Source of the DNA: an uncultured Bacteroidales bacterium
GTDB lineage: Bacteria; Bacteroidota; Bacteroidia; Bacteroidales; P3
Direction: 5' to 3'
Assembly: GCA_944320465.1 (NCBI GenBank)
Contig: CALUHO010000019.1
Location: forward strand, 1-53,486
Length of the DNA: 53,486 nucleotides
Shown here: positions 33,121 to 42,653 of the stretch, piece by piece
Layout of the letters: each line of letters opens with the position of its first letter
Numbering within the stretch: the stretch's first letter is position 1
Notes under the pieces: generated by a model
What the model saw: only the letters and a program-made list of their open reading frames with translations
What the model was told of the DNA's origin: nothing
The model's database searches: none
Program-made: the position numbers and the translations under genes

Positions 33121-34356
33121 ATGGATGCATCGTTGAAAGGTAAGAAAATAGTTGTAGGCTTGAGCGGGGGAATCGCTGCCTACAAGACATTGACGCTTAT
33201 CCGGCTTTTAATCAAAGCTGGAGCGGAAGTCAAATGTGTATGCACTCCTGCCGCTTTGGAGTTTGTGACTCCTTTGAGCCTGGAGACCTTGAGCGGGCAT
33301 CCGCTGTATTCCGATCTTTTTTCTGCGAGGAATGAAATCAAGACCGCGCATGTCAGTTACGCCGATTGGGCGGATTTGATGATTGTAGCACCGGCTTCGG
33401 CCAACACGATAGCCAAATTCGCCCATGGCATTGCCGACAATGCGCTAACCACTTTGTTCGCCGCTTTCGACAAGAATACGGTCGTGGCACCTGCCATGAA
33501 CACGCGGATGTACCATAATCCTGCCACACAAGCCAATCTGGATTTGCTGCTGCAACGAGGCATCCGGATTGCTGCTCCGGATTCCGGGCAATTGGCATGC
33601 GGTGCCGAAGGGGATGGAAGGATGCCTGAACCGGAAACTTTGCTCGCATACGTCAAATGGATGTGCCGCTGTCTCGATTCACCCCGAAAGGGAACATCGG
33701 CAGATTCTTTTTACAAAGGGAAAAAGGTTTTACTGACAGGCGGGCCCACGGTAGAACCTATCGATCCTGTCCGTTACCTGAGCAACCACTCTTCGGGTTT
33801 GATGGGATGCAGCCTGGCCGATGAATTGACGTTGCGGGGTGCCGATGTTTATTTTGTGGCAGGTCCCATGCGGGTTCGTCCCCATTTTTCCCCCTTCCGG
33901 TCGATTTCCGTCCAGACGGCAGGCGAGATGCACGAAGCGGCAACAGTCCTGTGGCCAAGCATGGATATTGCAATCCTTTCAGCCGCTGTGGCCGATTACA
34001 CGCCAGTGGAGGTCAGCATGCAGAAAATCAAGAAGGATTCGGATTCGCTTTGCCTTGAATTGAAGAAAACCCAAGATATTCTGGCCCGATTGGGAAAAGA
34101 CAAACGTCCCAATCAGTTGCTCGTAGGATTCGCGTTGGAAACCGAAAACGAGATAGAAAATGCCAGAACCAAACTGAAGCGCAAGAATGCCGACATGATT
34201 GTGCTCAACAGCTTACGCAATCCCGGGGCCGGTTTTGCCGTAAGTACCAATCAAGTCACCTTTATAGACAAGCATGGCAGGGTCGAAGCCCAGGAACTCA
34301 AATCGAAAGAAGAAGTGGCTTCGGATATCCTTGATTATTTGTCTTCATTGTGTTGA
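33121..34356 (+). CDS. coaBC: Bifunctional phosphopantothenoylcysteine decarboxylase/synthetase
   Basis: This 411-residue coenzyme A biosynthesis enzyme has two parts. The N-terminal CoaC part binds FMN (KIVVGLSGGIAAYKT, PASANTIAKFAHGIADN, and PAMNTRMYHNPATQ with the catalytic Asn). The C-terminal CoaB part, from about residue 198, contains LLTGGPTVEPIDPVRYLSNH, the synthetase ADYTP motif and KKTQDILARLG. It makes 4'-phosphopantetheine from phosphopantothenate and cysteine in the cytoplasm. The length is normal. Confidence 0.96.
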   Translation: MDASLKGKKIVVGLSGGIAAYKTLTLIRLLIKAGAEVKCVCTPAALEFVTPLSLETLSGHPLYSDLFSARNEIKTAHVSYADWADLMIVAPASANTIAKFAHGIADNALTTLFAAFDKNTVVAPAMNTRMYHNPATQANLDLLLQRGIRIAAPDSGQLACGAEGDGRMPEPETLLAYVKWMCRCLDSPRKGTSADSFYKGKKVLLTGGPTVEPIDPVRYLSNHSSGLMGCSLADELTLRGADVYFVAGPMRVRPHFSPFRSISVQTAGEMHEAATVLWPSMDIAILSAAVADYTPVEVSMQKIKKDSDSLCLELKKTQDILARLGKDKRPNQLLVGFALETENEIENARTKLKRKNADMIVLNSLRNPGAGFAVSTNQVTFIDKHGRVEAQELKSKEEVASDILDYLSSLC

Positions 34357-34423
34357 AACCCGAGGCAGCCGGCCATGGCTTGTCCAGCATGCGTTGCGCT
34401 GCCCTTGAAAATACAGAAAGCAG

Positions 34424-35362
34424 ATGCGTAGATTGAGAATAGTGTTCGGGGCATTGTTTTTCAGCCTCTTTGCCTTGGAAAGCACGGAGAGCGTTGCCCA
34501 GGAACTGAATTGCAGCCTCAATGTGGTCTCTACCAAAATCACATCCGGCGACAAAACTGTCTTTGAAGATCTGTCAAAGGCAATGAACCAGTTTGTCAAT
34601 AACCGCCGGTGGACAAAAATGAGGTTCCAGTCGCAAGAACGAATTCCCTGCTCCATGACCGTGGATATACAGGAATACAACAGCAGTACCGGGCAAATCA
34701 AAGCCTACTTGTCCATCCAGTTGAGACGGCCTTGCTTCAAATCCACTTATTCCAGCACGGTTTTCAACCTGATTGACCGTGATTTTTCCTTCCGATACAT
34801 GAAGAACGACCCGTTGAATTATACCGATAACAGTATCGGTACCAATCTGACAGCCACTTTGGCCTTCTACGTCTACATAATATTAGGCAACTATTTCGAT
34901 TCCTTCGCTCCGCAAGGAGGCGCTGTTTTCTACACGCAAGCCCAGAATATCGTGATGCAGGCACAATCTTTGGCCGAAGAAGGATGGCGTTCGTCCTCTC
35001 GCAACGACAATAACCGCTATTGGATTGCAGAAAGCTATACGAATGGCAATTATGCCGATATCCATGAAGTGCTTTACCGCTACTACCGTCTAGGCATGGA
35101 CATGATGTTCGATGATCCGGCTACGGCCAGGACCAACATCCTGCAAGCCATGACGCAATTGAACGAAGTCCGCCAACGCAAGACTGGCGGTCTGGCATGC
35201 GTGAACCTGTTCATGGAATCAAGAGCCGATGAGCTGGTCAATATATACCAGCCGGCAGCCCAAGATGAAAAACAGAAGGCCATGGATTTATTCATCGACA
35301 TTGATCCTGCTCATATAGATACTTACCGGAAAATTATGAGCGGAACTTCTTCGGCCAGGTAG
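34424..35362 (+). CDS. porD: PorD/DUF4835 family type IX secretion-associated protein
   Basis: This 312-residue exported protein (MRRLRIVFGALFFSLFALES, cleavage near VAQ-EL) has the DUF4835 pattern: an N-terminal beta region (LNCSLNVVSTKITSGDKTVF, FVNNRRWTKMRF), SSTVFNLIDRDFSF, YVYIILGNYFDSFAPQGG and a helical C-terminus. The family is listed as PorD of the type IX secretion system, although its exact role is poorly defined. A T9SS-sorted cargo gene at 46689 shows that the pathway is relevant to this organism. Confidence 0.85.
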   Translation: MRRLRIVFGALFFSLFALESTESVAQELNCSLNVVSTKITSGDKTVFEDLSKAMNQFVNNRRWTKMRFQSQERIPCSMTVDIQEYNSSTGQIKAYLSIQLRRPCFKSTYSSTVFNLIDRDFSFRYMKNDPLNYTDNSIGTNLTATLAFYVYIILGNYFDSFAPQGGAVFYTQAQNIVMQAQSLAEEGWRSSSRNDNNRYWIAESYTNGNYADIHEVLYRYYRLGMDMMFDDPATARTNILQAMTQLNEVRQRKTGGLACVNLFMESRADELVNIYQPAAQDEKQKAMDLFIDIDPAHIDTYRKIMSGTSSAR

Positions 35363-35406
35363 GCATACAGACTAAACCGAAGGCGTTTCCCCTCGGATTG
35401 GAGAAA

Positions 35407-37110
35407 ATGTTACAACATTTAAAAATAGAGAATTACGCATTAATCCGTTCGCTCGATATCGATATGACGGAAGGATTTTGCGTTATCACGGGCGAAACCG
35501 GAGCGGGGAAATCCATCCTGTTGGGAGCCTTGAATCTGGTCTTGGGACAAAGAGCTGATAGTGCAATTTTGTTCGATAAAAGCCGTAAATGCGTTATCGA
35601 GGCCCGTTTCGATGTCAAAGGAATGGATTTGGGGCGTTTTTCAAGTCAGCCCGACGGAACTAGCGATTCTGATTCCAACAAGGAGGAGGCGGATACCTTT
35701 TTTGACATAGAAGACAATATGCTGGTATTGAGAAGGGAAGTGCTTCCCAATGGTAAATCCCGGGCTTTTGTCAACGACACACCGGTCAACCTGGCCGTCC
35801 TCAAGGAACTTTCAGCCTATCTGATAGATATCCATTCCCAACACCAGACCTTGACGCTGAACACTTCGGCTTTCCAATTGAATTTGGTAGACAGTTATCT
35901 GCAGGACGACACGATTCCGCAGCGTTACCGAGGGGCGTATACGGCATATCTGCATTGCCGGCAAAAAGTAACTGAACTGGAAAGCCAGTTGACGCAATGG
36001 CAGCAAGACCAGGATTATTGGCGTTTCCTGCTGGATGAACTGGATAAATTTGCCCCCAAGGCAGGGGAGCAGACCGAAATGGAGGAAGCTTTGGAACGAT
36101 TGTCTCACGGGGAGCTGCTTCAAGAAACTTTGCTCGAAACCGCATCCGCTTTGGATGGGGAGGAAGGTTCGTTGCGCTCCCGCATCGAAGCTATCGTGCG
36201 AGGGTTGAAGAAAATAGCCCCCTATCACAAAGGGGTCTGCCAAAGCTTGGAACGTTGGCAATCCCTTTCGGTGGAACTGGCTGATTTGTCGGCCGACATA
36301 GAACGCTGGGCTGATGCCGATAAAATCGACCCTGCCTTAAAAGAACGCTACGAGGAAAGATTGGACGAATTGTACCGGCTGGAACGCAAACACCATGTCA
36401 AGGACGAAGAAAGCCTGGTAGACCTTCAGCAGGAATTGCGCCGGAAGACGGGCATGGCAGAAGAAATTTCGGAAACTTTGGTTTCGGAAAAAGAAAAGCT
36501 GGAATGCGCAAAGAAACAGCTCGCCTCCTTGGCTCTGGAATGGCATCAGGCACGTGTTGCATCGGCCCGTGTCATGGAGAAGTCCATCATGGAGGCTTTA
36601 GGCCGTCTGGGAATGCGGCAATCCCTGCTTGAAATCCGTTTAGAAGCAAGAGAGCAGTTCACAGCTTTAGGCAATGACAAGATTTGCTTCTTGTTCAGTG
36701 CGAACACCGGTGCCGAACCGAGGGAGATTTCCAAAGTGGCCTCCGGCGGCGAACTTTCCCGCTTGATGCTGGCCATCAAGTCTGTAATCCACAAAAAAAG
36801 CCTGCTGGGAACCATCATATTCGACGAAATCGATACCGGGGTATCCGGCCAGATTGCCGGCAAAGTGGCCGCAATGATGAAAGAAATGAGTTCCTGCATG
36901 CAGGTTATCGCCATAACGCATTTGCCTCAAATCGCAGCAGCGGCCCAAGCCCATTTCTTTGTCTACAAGAGCATGGAAGACGGTGTCAGTGTGTCGAAAA
37001 TGAAACGGCTTGACCAGCAGGAACATGTCCAAGCCATTGCAAGCATGCTCAGCAATGATAAAATAACAGAAGCTGCATTGAAAGCAGCGCAGGAATTGAC
37101 AAAGGGATAG
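35407..37110 (+). CDS. recN: DNA repair protein RecN
   Basis: This 567-residue SMC-like ATPase acts in double-strand break repair. Seen: N-terminal Walker A VITGETGAGKSILLGALNLV, the hydrophobic IDIHSQHQTLTLNT stretch, a long coiled-coil middle (about 160-440), the ABC signature ASGGELSRLMLAIKS and Walker B TIIFDEIDTGVSGQIAG, then the His-switch AITHLPQIAAAA. The ATG at 35407 is preferred to the TTG at 35398. It is 16 bp from the following TPR gene. Confidence 0.95.
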   Translation: MLQHLKIENYALIRSLDIDMTEGFCVITGETGAGKSILLGALNLVLGQRADSAILFDKSRKCVIEARFDVKGMDLGRFSSQPDGTSDSDSNKEEADTFFDIEDNMLVLRREVLPNGKSRAFVNDTPVNLAVLKELSAYLIDIHSQHQTLTLNTSAFQLNLVDSYLQDDTIPQRYRGAYTAYLHCRQKVTELESQLTQWQQDQDYWRFLLDELDKFAPKAGEQTEMEEALERLSHGELLQETLLETASALDGEEGSLRSRIEAIVRGLKKIAPYHKGVCQSLERWQSLSVELADLSADIERWADADKIDPALKERYEERLDELYRLERKHHVKDEESLVDLQQELRRKTGMAEEISETLVSEKEKLECAKKQLASLALEWHQARVASARVMEKSIMEALGRLGMRQSLLEIRLEAREQFTALGNDKICFLFSANTGAEPREISKVASGGELSRLMLAIKSVIHKKSLLGTIIFDEIDTGVSGQIAGKVAAMMKEMSSCMQVIAITHLPQIAAAAQAHFFVYKSMEDGVSVSKMKRLDQQEHVQAIASMLSNDKITEAALKAAQELTKG

Positions 37111-37126
37111 GGAGGAATAACGAGTC

Positions 37127-38698
37127 ATGGAAAACAGATTGGAAAATTTCATGGACGAAGAGGCCAAGCAGCTTCTGAAAAGGTACGAAAATGAATTACG
37201 CGACGGGCAACTGGGCTTCTATGATGTAGATGAATACATTGTATTGATTAACTACATGATAATGCAGGCATTGCTGACTGAGGCAATGCGATTGGTTCAT
37301 TGGGCGTGTAAACAGTACCCTGAAGATTCCGAACTCAAGATAAAACAAGCCGAGCTGAATTTTGAGAACGGTTTTTTCTCGCAAGCACTCTCGCTTTTGC
37401 AGGAAGTTGAAGATGTTGAACCTTATCTTTTTGAATTATACCTTGTAAGGGGCCATATCTTAAAGAGCTTGTCCAAGTACGATGAAGCACAGCAAGCTTT
37501 CCAGACGGCTCTGGAAAAGGGCTCTGACGAAATCGATGTTTCCATCGGGATGGCCGAACTGGAGATCCTCCGGGGGAAAAAAGAAAAAGCCTGGCAACAT
37601 GCCAAGAAAGTAATCGGGCATCCGGAAGATGCCGCTGACACATGCAACAGCTTCATAGAATTGGCCACCAAGGGCGGGTTCTTGCCGGAAGCCATCGAGA
37701 TGGCCCGGCAACTGGCCAAAGACAACCCCTATAAGACGTTGTATTGGAAAATGCTGGCGGAACTATCCGAAAATGCGGGAGCTTACGAGCAAGCCGTGGA
37801 AGCCCAGGAGTTCGTACTGGCTATCCAGCCTGACGACAAGGAAGCCATGTTCGGCAAAGCCAGGAGCCTTGCCTATGCAGGAGGCAATCAAAACCCGTTG
37901 CCTTTTCTTTTGAAAATGGAAAAGGACATGACAGATTTGGCCGACTTGATTCCTGTATTGTGCAGAATCGCGCAAGAATACGAGATAGCTGAAAACTGGG
38001 ACGGGGCAATGCAGTACTATCACCGGATGCTGGATTATCCAGATACCCGGGAGTACGCATTGTTTCGCATGGGAGTGATTTCAAATTATCGTTTGGATTT
38101 CCCTTCTGCGCTTTCTTTTTTCCTGCAAGCCGAAAAAGAGTCCATATCTGCCGGAAGCGATGCCGATAACTTGTCCAAAGTTTACCGAGGCATTGCCAGG
38201 ACTAACTATTACATCGGACAAATTGGTGAGAACCTGCGTTACAACAGGAAAGCAGTGGATTTGCTGCCGAATTACCGGTACCACACTTACGCTTATGTCT
38301 TGGATGCTTGCGACTTGGGGGAAATACCTACCGCATTGGAATACGTGGAACAGATGCTGTCATCGTCTCCATGCAGCTGGTTGTACTTGTGCAAGGCCTG
38401 CCTCTACTATTACGGAGGCAAGAAGAATGATTCCTATGCGCTTTTTGCCCAAGCTTTTGCAGGCGATCCTCTTACCCGAAACGATGCCGATATCCGGATA
38501 CAGGACATTTACGAGGAAGACCCTCATGTTCTGGAACTTCGGAATGAATTTTTGCCTAGCAACGAGGATAACGAGCCGGAAGACGTGGATCCTTACATCT
38601 ATTACGGGCCGGATGCGGATTATCTGCAACGGGCAGGCTTGATTGCACCGGACGAGGACGGGAACAATACGTTTTTCCCTGAAGGGAAACATGACTGA
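37127..38698 (+). CDS. Tetratricopeptide repeat protein
   Basis: This 523-residue cytoplasmic protein is built almost entirely of TPR-like helix pairs, for example KYDEAQQAFQTALEKGSDEI and GAYEQAVEAQEFVLAIQPDD. No signal peptide or membrane segment is present. The C-terminus is acidic (NEDNEPEDVDPYIYYGPDAD). The specific role is unknown; TPR arrays mediate protein contacts. It lies between recN and aroE and overlaps aroE by 8 bp. Confidence 0.85.
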   Translation: MENRLENFMDEEAKQLLKRYENELRDGQLGFYDVDEYIVLINYMIMQALLTEAMRLVHWACKQYPEDSELKIKQAELNFENGFFSQALSLLQEVEDVEPYLFELYLVRGHILKSLSKYDEAQQAFQTALEKGSDEIDVSIGMAELEILRGKKEKAWQHAKKVIGHPEDAADTCNSFIELATKGGFLPEAIEMARQLAKDNPYKTLYWKMLAELSENAGAYEQAVEAQEFVLAIQPDDKEAMFGKARSLAYAGGNQNPLPFLLKMEKDMTDLADLIPVLCRIAQEYEIAENWDGAMQYYHRMLDYPDTREYALFRMGVISNYRLDFPSALSFFLQAEKESISAGSDADNLSKVYRGIARTNYYIGQIGENLRYNRKAVDLLPNYRYHTYAYVLDACDLGEIPTALEYVEQMLSSSPCSWLYLCKACLYYYGGKKNDSYALFAQAFAGDPLTRNDADIRIQDIYEEDPHVLELRNEFLPSNEDNEPEDVDPYIYYGPDADYLQRAGLIAPDEDGNNTFFPEGKHD

Positions 38699-39503
38699 AG
38701 ACATGGCCGATAGCAGAATCTATGGTTTGGTCGGACACCCTCTGGGTCATTCCTTTTCGGCTCATTATTTCAAGGAGAAGTTTAAGTCGATGCCGGAAAA
38801 GGATTCCGTATACTGGAATTTCGATTTTTCGGATTTGGAAAAGGGAATCAGCCAATTAAAAAGCGAAGGCCGTTTGCGAGGCTTCAATGTGACAATCCCG
38901 TACAAGAAAGCCATTCTTGCTTATTTGGACGAAATTTCCGAAGAAGCCGCCGTTATCGGGGCGGTCAACACCGTGGTTGTCGAGCCGGATACCCGACGTT
39001 GGATAGGCTGCAATACCGACGCGGCCGGTTTCTGGAACAGCTTGCAAGCCTTCATGAAGGATAGGCTGGGTGAAAAAAATCTCCAGGCCTTGGTTTTGGG
39101 AAACGGAGGCGCATCGCAGGCAGTACAGTACGCATTGGCCTCGCATGGAATCCCTTATGATCTGGTTTGCCGTCCGGGACATGGCCCTACGGAAGATGCT
39201 CCGCAGCATTTTTTCCGCCCGCGATGCATATGGAACTACGATTCCTTGCCAGAAAAAACGCTCAAGGAACGAATATCCTTGATTATCAATGCCACTTCTT
39301 TAGGAATGCATCCCAACCCAAATGCCGCTCCCCGCATTCCCTACCATGCGTTGACTGCGTCCCATTACGCATTCGATTTGGTCTATAATCCCCAAGAGAC
39401 CCTTTTTCTAAGGCGATGCCGGGAACAGGGAGCGGGTATTTGCGGGGGATTGGGGATGTTATATAGTCAGGCTGATGCGGCCTTCTCCATTTGGATGGCG
39501 TAA
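38691..39503 (+). CDS. aroE: Shikimate dehydrogenase
   Basis: This 270-residue NADP-dependent enzyme reduces 3-dehydroshikimate in aromatic amino acid synthesis. Seen: IYGLVGHPLGHSFSAHYF, GFNVTIPYKKAILAYLDE (catalytic Lys), GAVNTVVVE, NTDAAGFW (catalytic Asp), the nucleotide motif VLGNGGASQAVQYAL and INATSLGMHPN. The start at 38691 has AGGGA upstream and overlaps the preceding gene; 38703 is an alternative. It ends the plus-strand cluster, convergent with the next gene. Confidence 0.94.
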   Translation: MTEDMADSRIYGLVGHPLGHSFSAHYFKEKFKSMPEKDSVYWNFDFSDLEKGISQLKSEGRLRGFNVTIPYKKAILAYLDEISEEAAVIGAVNTVVVEPDTRRWIGCNTDAAGFWNSLQAFMKDRLGEKNLQALVLGNGGASQAVQYALASHGIPYDLVCRPGHGPTEDAPQHFFRPRCIWNYDSLPEKTLKERISLIINATSLGMHPNPNAAPRIPYHALTASHYAFDLVYNPQETLFLRRCREQGAGICGGLGMLYSQADAAFSIWMA

Positions 39504-39508
39504 TGGAG

Positions 39509-39529
39509 AGGCAATCTGCTTCATTGCCT
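39509..39529. terminator. Short hairpin between convergent aroE and EEP genes
   Basis: AGGCAAT (39509-39515) and ATTGCCT (39523-39529) form a 7-bp stem around a 7-nt loop in the 38-bp gap between two convergent genes. There is no T-run, so its terminator function is weakly supported. Confidence 0.3.
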
Positions 39530-39541
39530 TCGGGTTCGGCT

Positions 39542-40717
39542 TCAGTCACGTACCTTAGTACGCTCCTTTGCCTCGCCCTCGGCGGCAGAAGCCATTTTCA
39601 AGACGGAACTCAGGGGCCGGTGATCGGAATAGCCGATTTTCCAAGTGTCGAAACGGGTCACCGAAACCTCGCCTTTGAATAAGATATAGTCGATCCGGTA
39701 CGAAGGATAGAATCCCTTGTAAGTCTGCCCGAGGCCATGGCCTTTTTCCACAAAAGCATCACGGAAACCTTTCCTTTCCAAATAAGCATACACATAGGAA
39801 ACCGGCTGGTCGTTCAAGTCACCGCAAAGGACTTGACGCGAGGGAGCCGATTCTTCCTCCGCGCTCAGCATCACTTGCCGAATCTGCCCTAAACGTTTCT
39901 TGGTTGCTTCCTTTAGCTTTTTCATCATCCTGGCAGCCCCTTTTTTGTAGTTTTCCGCATTTTCCAATGGAGAAGCCAGGCTGGAAAAAAACTCTTGATC
40001 GGCACGGTCAAAACGATTGGAAGCCAGATGCAAGTTATACACTCGCAAGGTATCTCCTTCGATAAGTATGTCTGCATAGACAGCATCGAAACGAGACAGG
40101 CCGGGAATATCGCCTTGACGCAAGATAGGATACTTTGAATAAATCCGGTTCCCGTACAGGAAGCCTCCTCCGGCAGACAAGCTCGGATTGGTTGAATAAG
40201 CATACCCCGCCTGGCGGAGAACGGATGTAATGTCAAAGCCTTTGCCTTTGCTCTCGTAATATTCTTGAAAGCACAGGATGTCCGGAGCCTGCCTTGCCAC
40301 AAAATCCATGATTTCATCTTTAATCTCGCCCGGCCTCTTATCGGCAAGGTTATAGAAATCGAACATCCTGACATTATACGTCATTAACTTGACCTGCCCG
40401 GCTTTATCCTTGCCCTTGCTCGAATGCCCAAGTTCGCCTTTGAACTGGATAATATTCTGTACATTGTTCCAATTAAGCAGCAAGCAAACCAAAAAGAACA
40501 AACTTCGCTTGCGTAACAAGCAAACATTAAATATGAAAAGGATGATTCCCAAAATGAAAATGAAGGGGAATGCCAGCCCGAAGAGGGCAGGGAAGAAAAA
40601 CGTGGCCGGATTGAGATAGCCGCAAAGGAATGCCAGGAGCAGTCCTATTCCAACCAAGGCCGCAGGCAAGAATACTAGCAACTTGAACGAACCATGTGAC
40701 TTTCTCTGTTTTCTCAT
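39542..40717 (-). CDS. Endonuclease/exonuclease/phosphatase family membrane protein
   Basis: This 391-residue protein starts at 40717 (MRKQRKSHGSF), chosen because two or three hydrophobic segments follow at once (about 13-35, 38-62 and 65-80). The EEP catalytic domain lies outside or beyond them: KLMTYNVRMFDFYNLA, DILCFQEYY (metal Glu), LHLASNRF, VLCGDLNDQPVSYVY, IDYILFKG and GYSDHRPLSSVLK (catalytic Asp-His). The topology suggests a membrane-anchored phosphoesterase or nuclease; the substrate is unknown. It lies downstream of a 74-residue gene on the same strand. Confidence 0.88.
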   Translation of the reverse strand: MRKQRKSHGSFKLLVFLPAALVGIGLLLAFLCGYLNPATFFFPALFGLAFPFIFILGIILFIFNVCLLRKRSLFFLVCLLLNWNNVQNIIQFKGELGHSSKGKDKAGQVKLMTYNVRMFDFYNLADKRPGEIKDEIMDFVARQAPDILCFQEYYESKGKGFDITSVLRQAGYAYSTNPSLSAGGGFLYGNRIYSKYPILRQGDIPGLSRFDAVYADILIEGDTLRVYNLHLASNRFDRADQEFFSSLASPLENAENYKKGAARMMKKLKEATKKRLGQIRQVMLSAEEESAPSRQVLCGDLNDQPVSYVYAYLERKGFRDAFVEKGHGLGQTYKGFYPSYRIDYILFKGEVSVTRFDTWKIGYSDHRPLSSVLKMASAAEGEAKERTKVRD

Positions 40718-40766
40718 GTTTTTGCCTGTTGTCAAAAGTGCCGCTCCATCCGTCCGGGCACGGTCC

Positions 40767-40991
40767 TTACCGAGCATAATTGCTCCGGCTGAATTTTTCC
40801 AGGAATTCTTTTTCGCTCTGGCTCAAACTCTCCGTCCCTTGCGCGGATATCTTGGCTAAAAGACGCATGACTTCTGCCTGTTGAGACTGTTTGACCCGAT
40901 TGTATTCTTCATCAGAGCAACTCTGCCCTGAAAGATCTTTGAATTCTGGTCCTTTCTGCTTGGAAAGCAGCCGCTTGATAAATGCAAACAT
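40767..40991 (-). CDS. Small protein resembling the C-terminal tail of Bacteroidota rhomboids
   Basis: This is a 74-residue soluble protein, MFAFIKRLLSKQKGPEFKDL followed by a charged helical part SDEEYNRVKQSQQAEVMRLL, ending ESLSQSEKEFLEKFSR. The second half resembles the conserved extension seen at the C-terminus of Bacteroidota rhomboid-family membrane proteases (DUF6576-like). No rhomboid gene is beside it. It is 49 bp upstream of the EEP gene and probably cotranscribed with it. The function is unknown. Confidence 0.65.
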   Translation of the reverse strand: MFAFIKRLLSKQKGPEFKDLSGQSCSDEEYNRVKQSQQAEVMRLLAKISAQGTESLSQSEKEFLEKFSRSNYAR

Positions 40992-41027
40992 TGTTTTTCC
41001 CCTTGGAATTGATCTTGAAAAAACATG

Positions 41028-41035
41028 CTAAAATA
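41028..41035 (-). promoter_or_regulatory. Candidate -7 box (TATTTTAG) for the 74-residue gene
   Basis: The minus strand reads TATTTTAG, one base from TAnnTTTG, about 37 bp before the ATG at 40991. It is back to back with the acyl-CoA reductase promoter. Confidence 0.35.
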
Positions 41036-41044
41036 CAAAATTCT

Positions 41045-41052
41045 TACTTTTG
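41045..41052 (+). promoter_or_regulatory. Bacteroidota -7 box for the acyl-CoA reductase gene
   Basis: TACTTTTG matches TAnnTTTG exactly. Transcription should begin near 41058, so the frame's earlier TTG (41050) cannot be used and the ATG at 41074 is the start. Confidence 0.6.
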
Positions 41053-41073
41053 CCCTCCTTGAAAGCTACTGGA

Positions 41074-42141
41074 ATGGAGACACAATTGATACAACGCATA
41101 GAAGCCTTTGTCCGCTTAGGTACATATATGCAGCACGCCATGAACGACCCGGAGTTCCTTGCTGTGGCCAAACGAGCCGAATCCCGTAACCCGTTATTTA
41201 CCATATCGAACATACAAAGAGCCGTGCGTACATGGGGCGCTACGTTGCGATGGGAGGCCATGTATTCCTGGCTGGAACCTTATCTTCCGGATTGGCCGCA
41301 GGAAAAACGTTGCCTTGCCTTGGTCATGGCAGGGAATATTCCCATTGTGGGATTCCATGACTATCTGTGCGGCGTGTTATGCGGGTACAGGCTCCAAATC
41401 AAATTATCATCCAAAGACCCGCTTTTGCTCCCATTCCTGCATGAAAAGCTGCTATGGCTGGTTTCCGGGCAAAAGATTCAGGCAGAGGAAAAAGAAGGAC
41501 GCATGGATTACCCGGAATCCGGATGCATTCCACCGGTATCCTTCACTGCCTCGACTGTCCGGGGTTTCGATGCCATCATTGCCACCGGCAGCGGCAATAC
41601 ATTCCGGTACTTTGAATACTATTTTGGACGTTATCCTCATCTGCTGCGCAGGAACCGGGTTGCCTGCGCTTTGATAGACGGCAATGAAAACCGACAAGAA
41701 CTTGCAGGCTTGGCTGATGACGTGCTTGCGTATTTCGGCATGGGATGCCGAAACGTATCCAAACTGTATATCCCGGAGAACTATGATTTCGCCCCCTTGC
41801 TCGATGCACTGGAGCCGGTTTCATCCACTTTGGCATCCCATGCTATTTACAAAGACAATTACGATTACCACAAGGCAGTCTGCATGGTCAACCGACAAGC
41901 CTTTTTGGACAACGGGTCTATCCTCTTGCAGCAGTCTGTCTCATTGGCATCACCGATGGGGGTCATATATTACGAAACTTACAAGGACAAAAGCGAAGCG
42001 GACACAATACTGGCAGCACGGCAAGCCGAAATACAATGCGTGGTAGGAAGGGGCAGGATCCCTTTCGGCAAGGCCCAGTCTCCCGGATTGACCGACTATG
42101 CAGACGGAGTGGACATCCTCAAGTTCCTGCTCCATTTGTAG
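41074..42141 (+). CDS. LuxC-type acyl-CoA reductase
   Basis: This 355-residue protein of the aldehyde dehydrogenase superfamily is the Bacteroidota acyl-CoA reductase group related to LuxC. Seen: NPLFTISNIQRAVRTWGATL, LVMAGNIPIVGFHD, LSSKDPLLLPFLHE, IIATGSGNTFRYFEYYFG and GMGCRNVSKLYIPENYD with the probable catalytic Cys. It would reduce an acyl-CoA to the aldehyde with NADPH. A physiological role in Bacteroidota is not settled. It has its own promoter and no clear operon partner; rpmE2 downstream has a separate promoter. Confidence 0.88.
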   Translation: METQLIQRIEAFVRLGTYMQHAMNDPEFLAVAKRAESRNPLFTISNIQRAVRTWGATLRWEAMYSWLEPYLPDWPQEKRCLALVMAGNIPIVGFHDYLCGVLCGYRLQIKLSSKDPLLLPFLHEKLLWLVSGQKIQAEEKEGRMDYPESGCIPPVSFTASTVRGFDAIIATGSGNTFRYFEYYFGRYPHLLRRNRVACALIDGNENRQELAGLADDVLAYFGMGCRNVSKLYIPENYDFAPLLDALEPVSSTLASHAIYKDNYDYHKAVCMVNRQAFLDNGSILLQQSVSLASPMGVIYYETYKDKSEADTILAARQAEIQCVVGRGRIPFGKAQSPGLTDYADGVDILKFLLHL

Positions 42142-42324
42142 CTTCTCATTGATTTCCGGTCGTTCTGCGAACCAGAAGCCCCTGACCGGCCATCAGGCTC
42201 CGGGCAATGAATCCAGAACCTGCCATGGAGGGAAAAGAATCCATCTGCAACAAAATTTTGGCCCATACACAAAACACTGAACAACAATATATTGCTAGTT
42301 TTTCAACATTTTTTTTGCTTATTT

Positions 42325-42355
42325 TTGGTAGATTGAAAATAATGCATTACTTTTG
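42325..42355 (+). promoter_or_regulatory. Full Bacteroidota promoter for rpmE2
   Basis: A -33 TTG at 42325-42327 and a -7 TACTTTTG at 42348-42355 are separated by 20 nt, the classic arrangement. The start is expected near 42361, giving a leader of about 20 nt. Confidence 0.7.
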
Positions 42356-42380
42356 CGCCCCTAAAATACAGTTTTCTACC

Positions 42381-42653
42381 ATGAAGAAAGATATCCATCC
42401 GAAGAGTTACCGCTTGGTCGTTTTCAAAGATATGTCTAACGATTATGCGTTCTTGTGTAAATCGACCGTTCAAACGAAAGACACCATCCAATGGGAAGAT
42501 GGCAACGAGTATCCTTTAGTCAAATTGGAAATCTCGAGCGCATCGCATCCTTTCTTTACCGGCAAAGTGAAATTGGTCGATACTGCCGGTCGCGTCGACA
42601 AGTTCATGAGCAAATACCAGAAACAGCTCGAAAAGAAAAAAGCATCCAAATAA
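42381..42653 (+). CDS. rpmE2: 50S ribosomal protein L31 type B
   Basis: This 90-residue protein, [20 protein letters not shown], includes [27 protein letters not shown] and [20 protein letters not shown]. It lacks the zinc-binding cysteine pairs of zinc-containing L31 (only one Cys is present), as expected for the type B (C-minus) form used under zinc limitation or as the sole L31 in many Bacteroidota. The start at 42381 gives the correct family N-terminus; the frame's earlier ATG at 42207 is not used. Confidence 0.95.
   Translation: MKKDIHPKSYRLVVFKDMSNDYAFLCKSTVQTKDTIQWEDGNEYPLVKLEISSASHPFFTGKVKLVDTAGRVDKFMSKYQKQLEKKKASK

Noticed and set aside
42207..42380. Extended N-terminus for L31
   Set aside because: The promoter at 42325-42355 lies inside it, and the ribosomal protein family starts at MKKDIHP.
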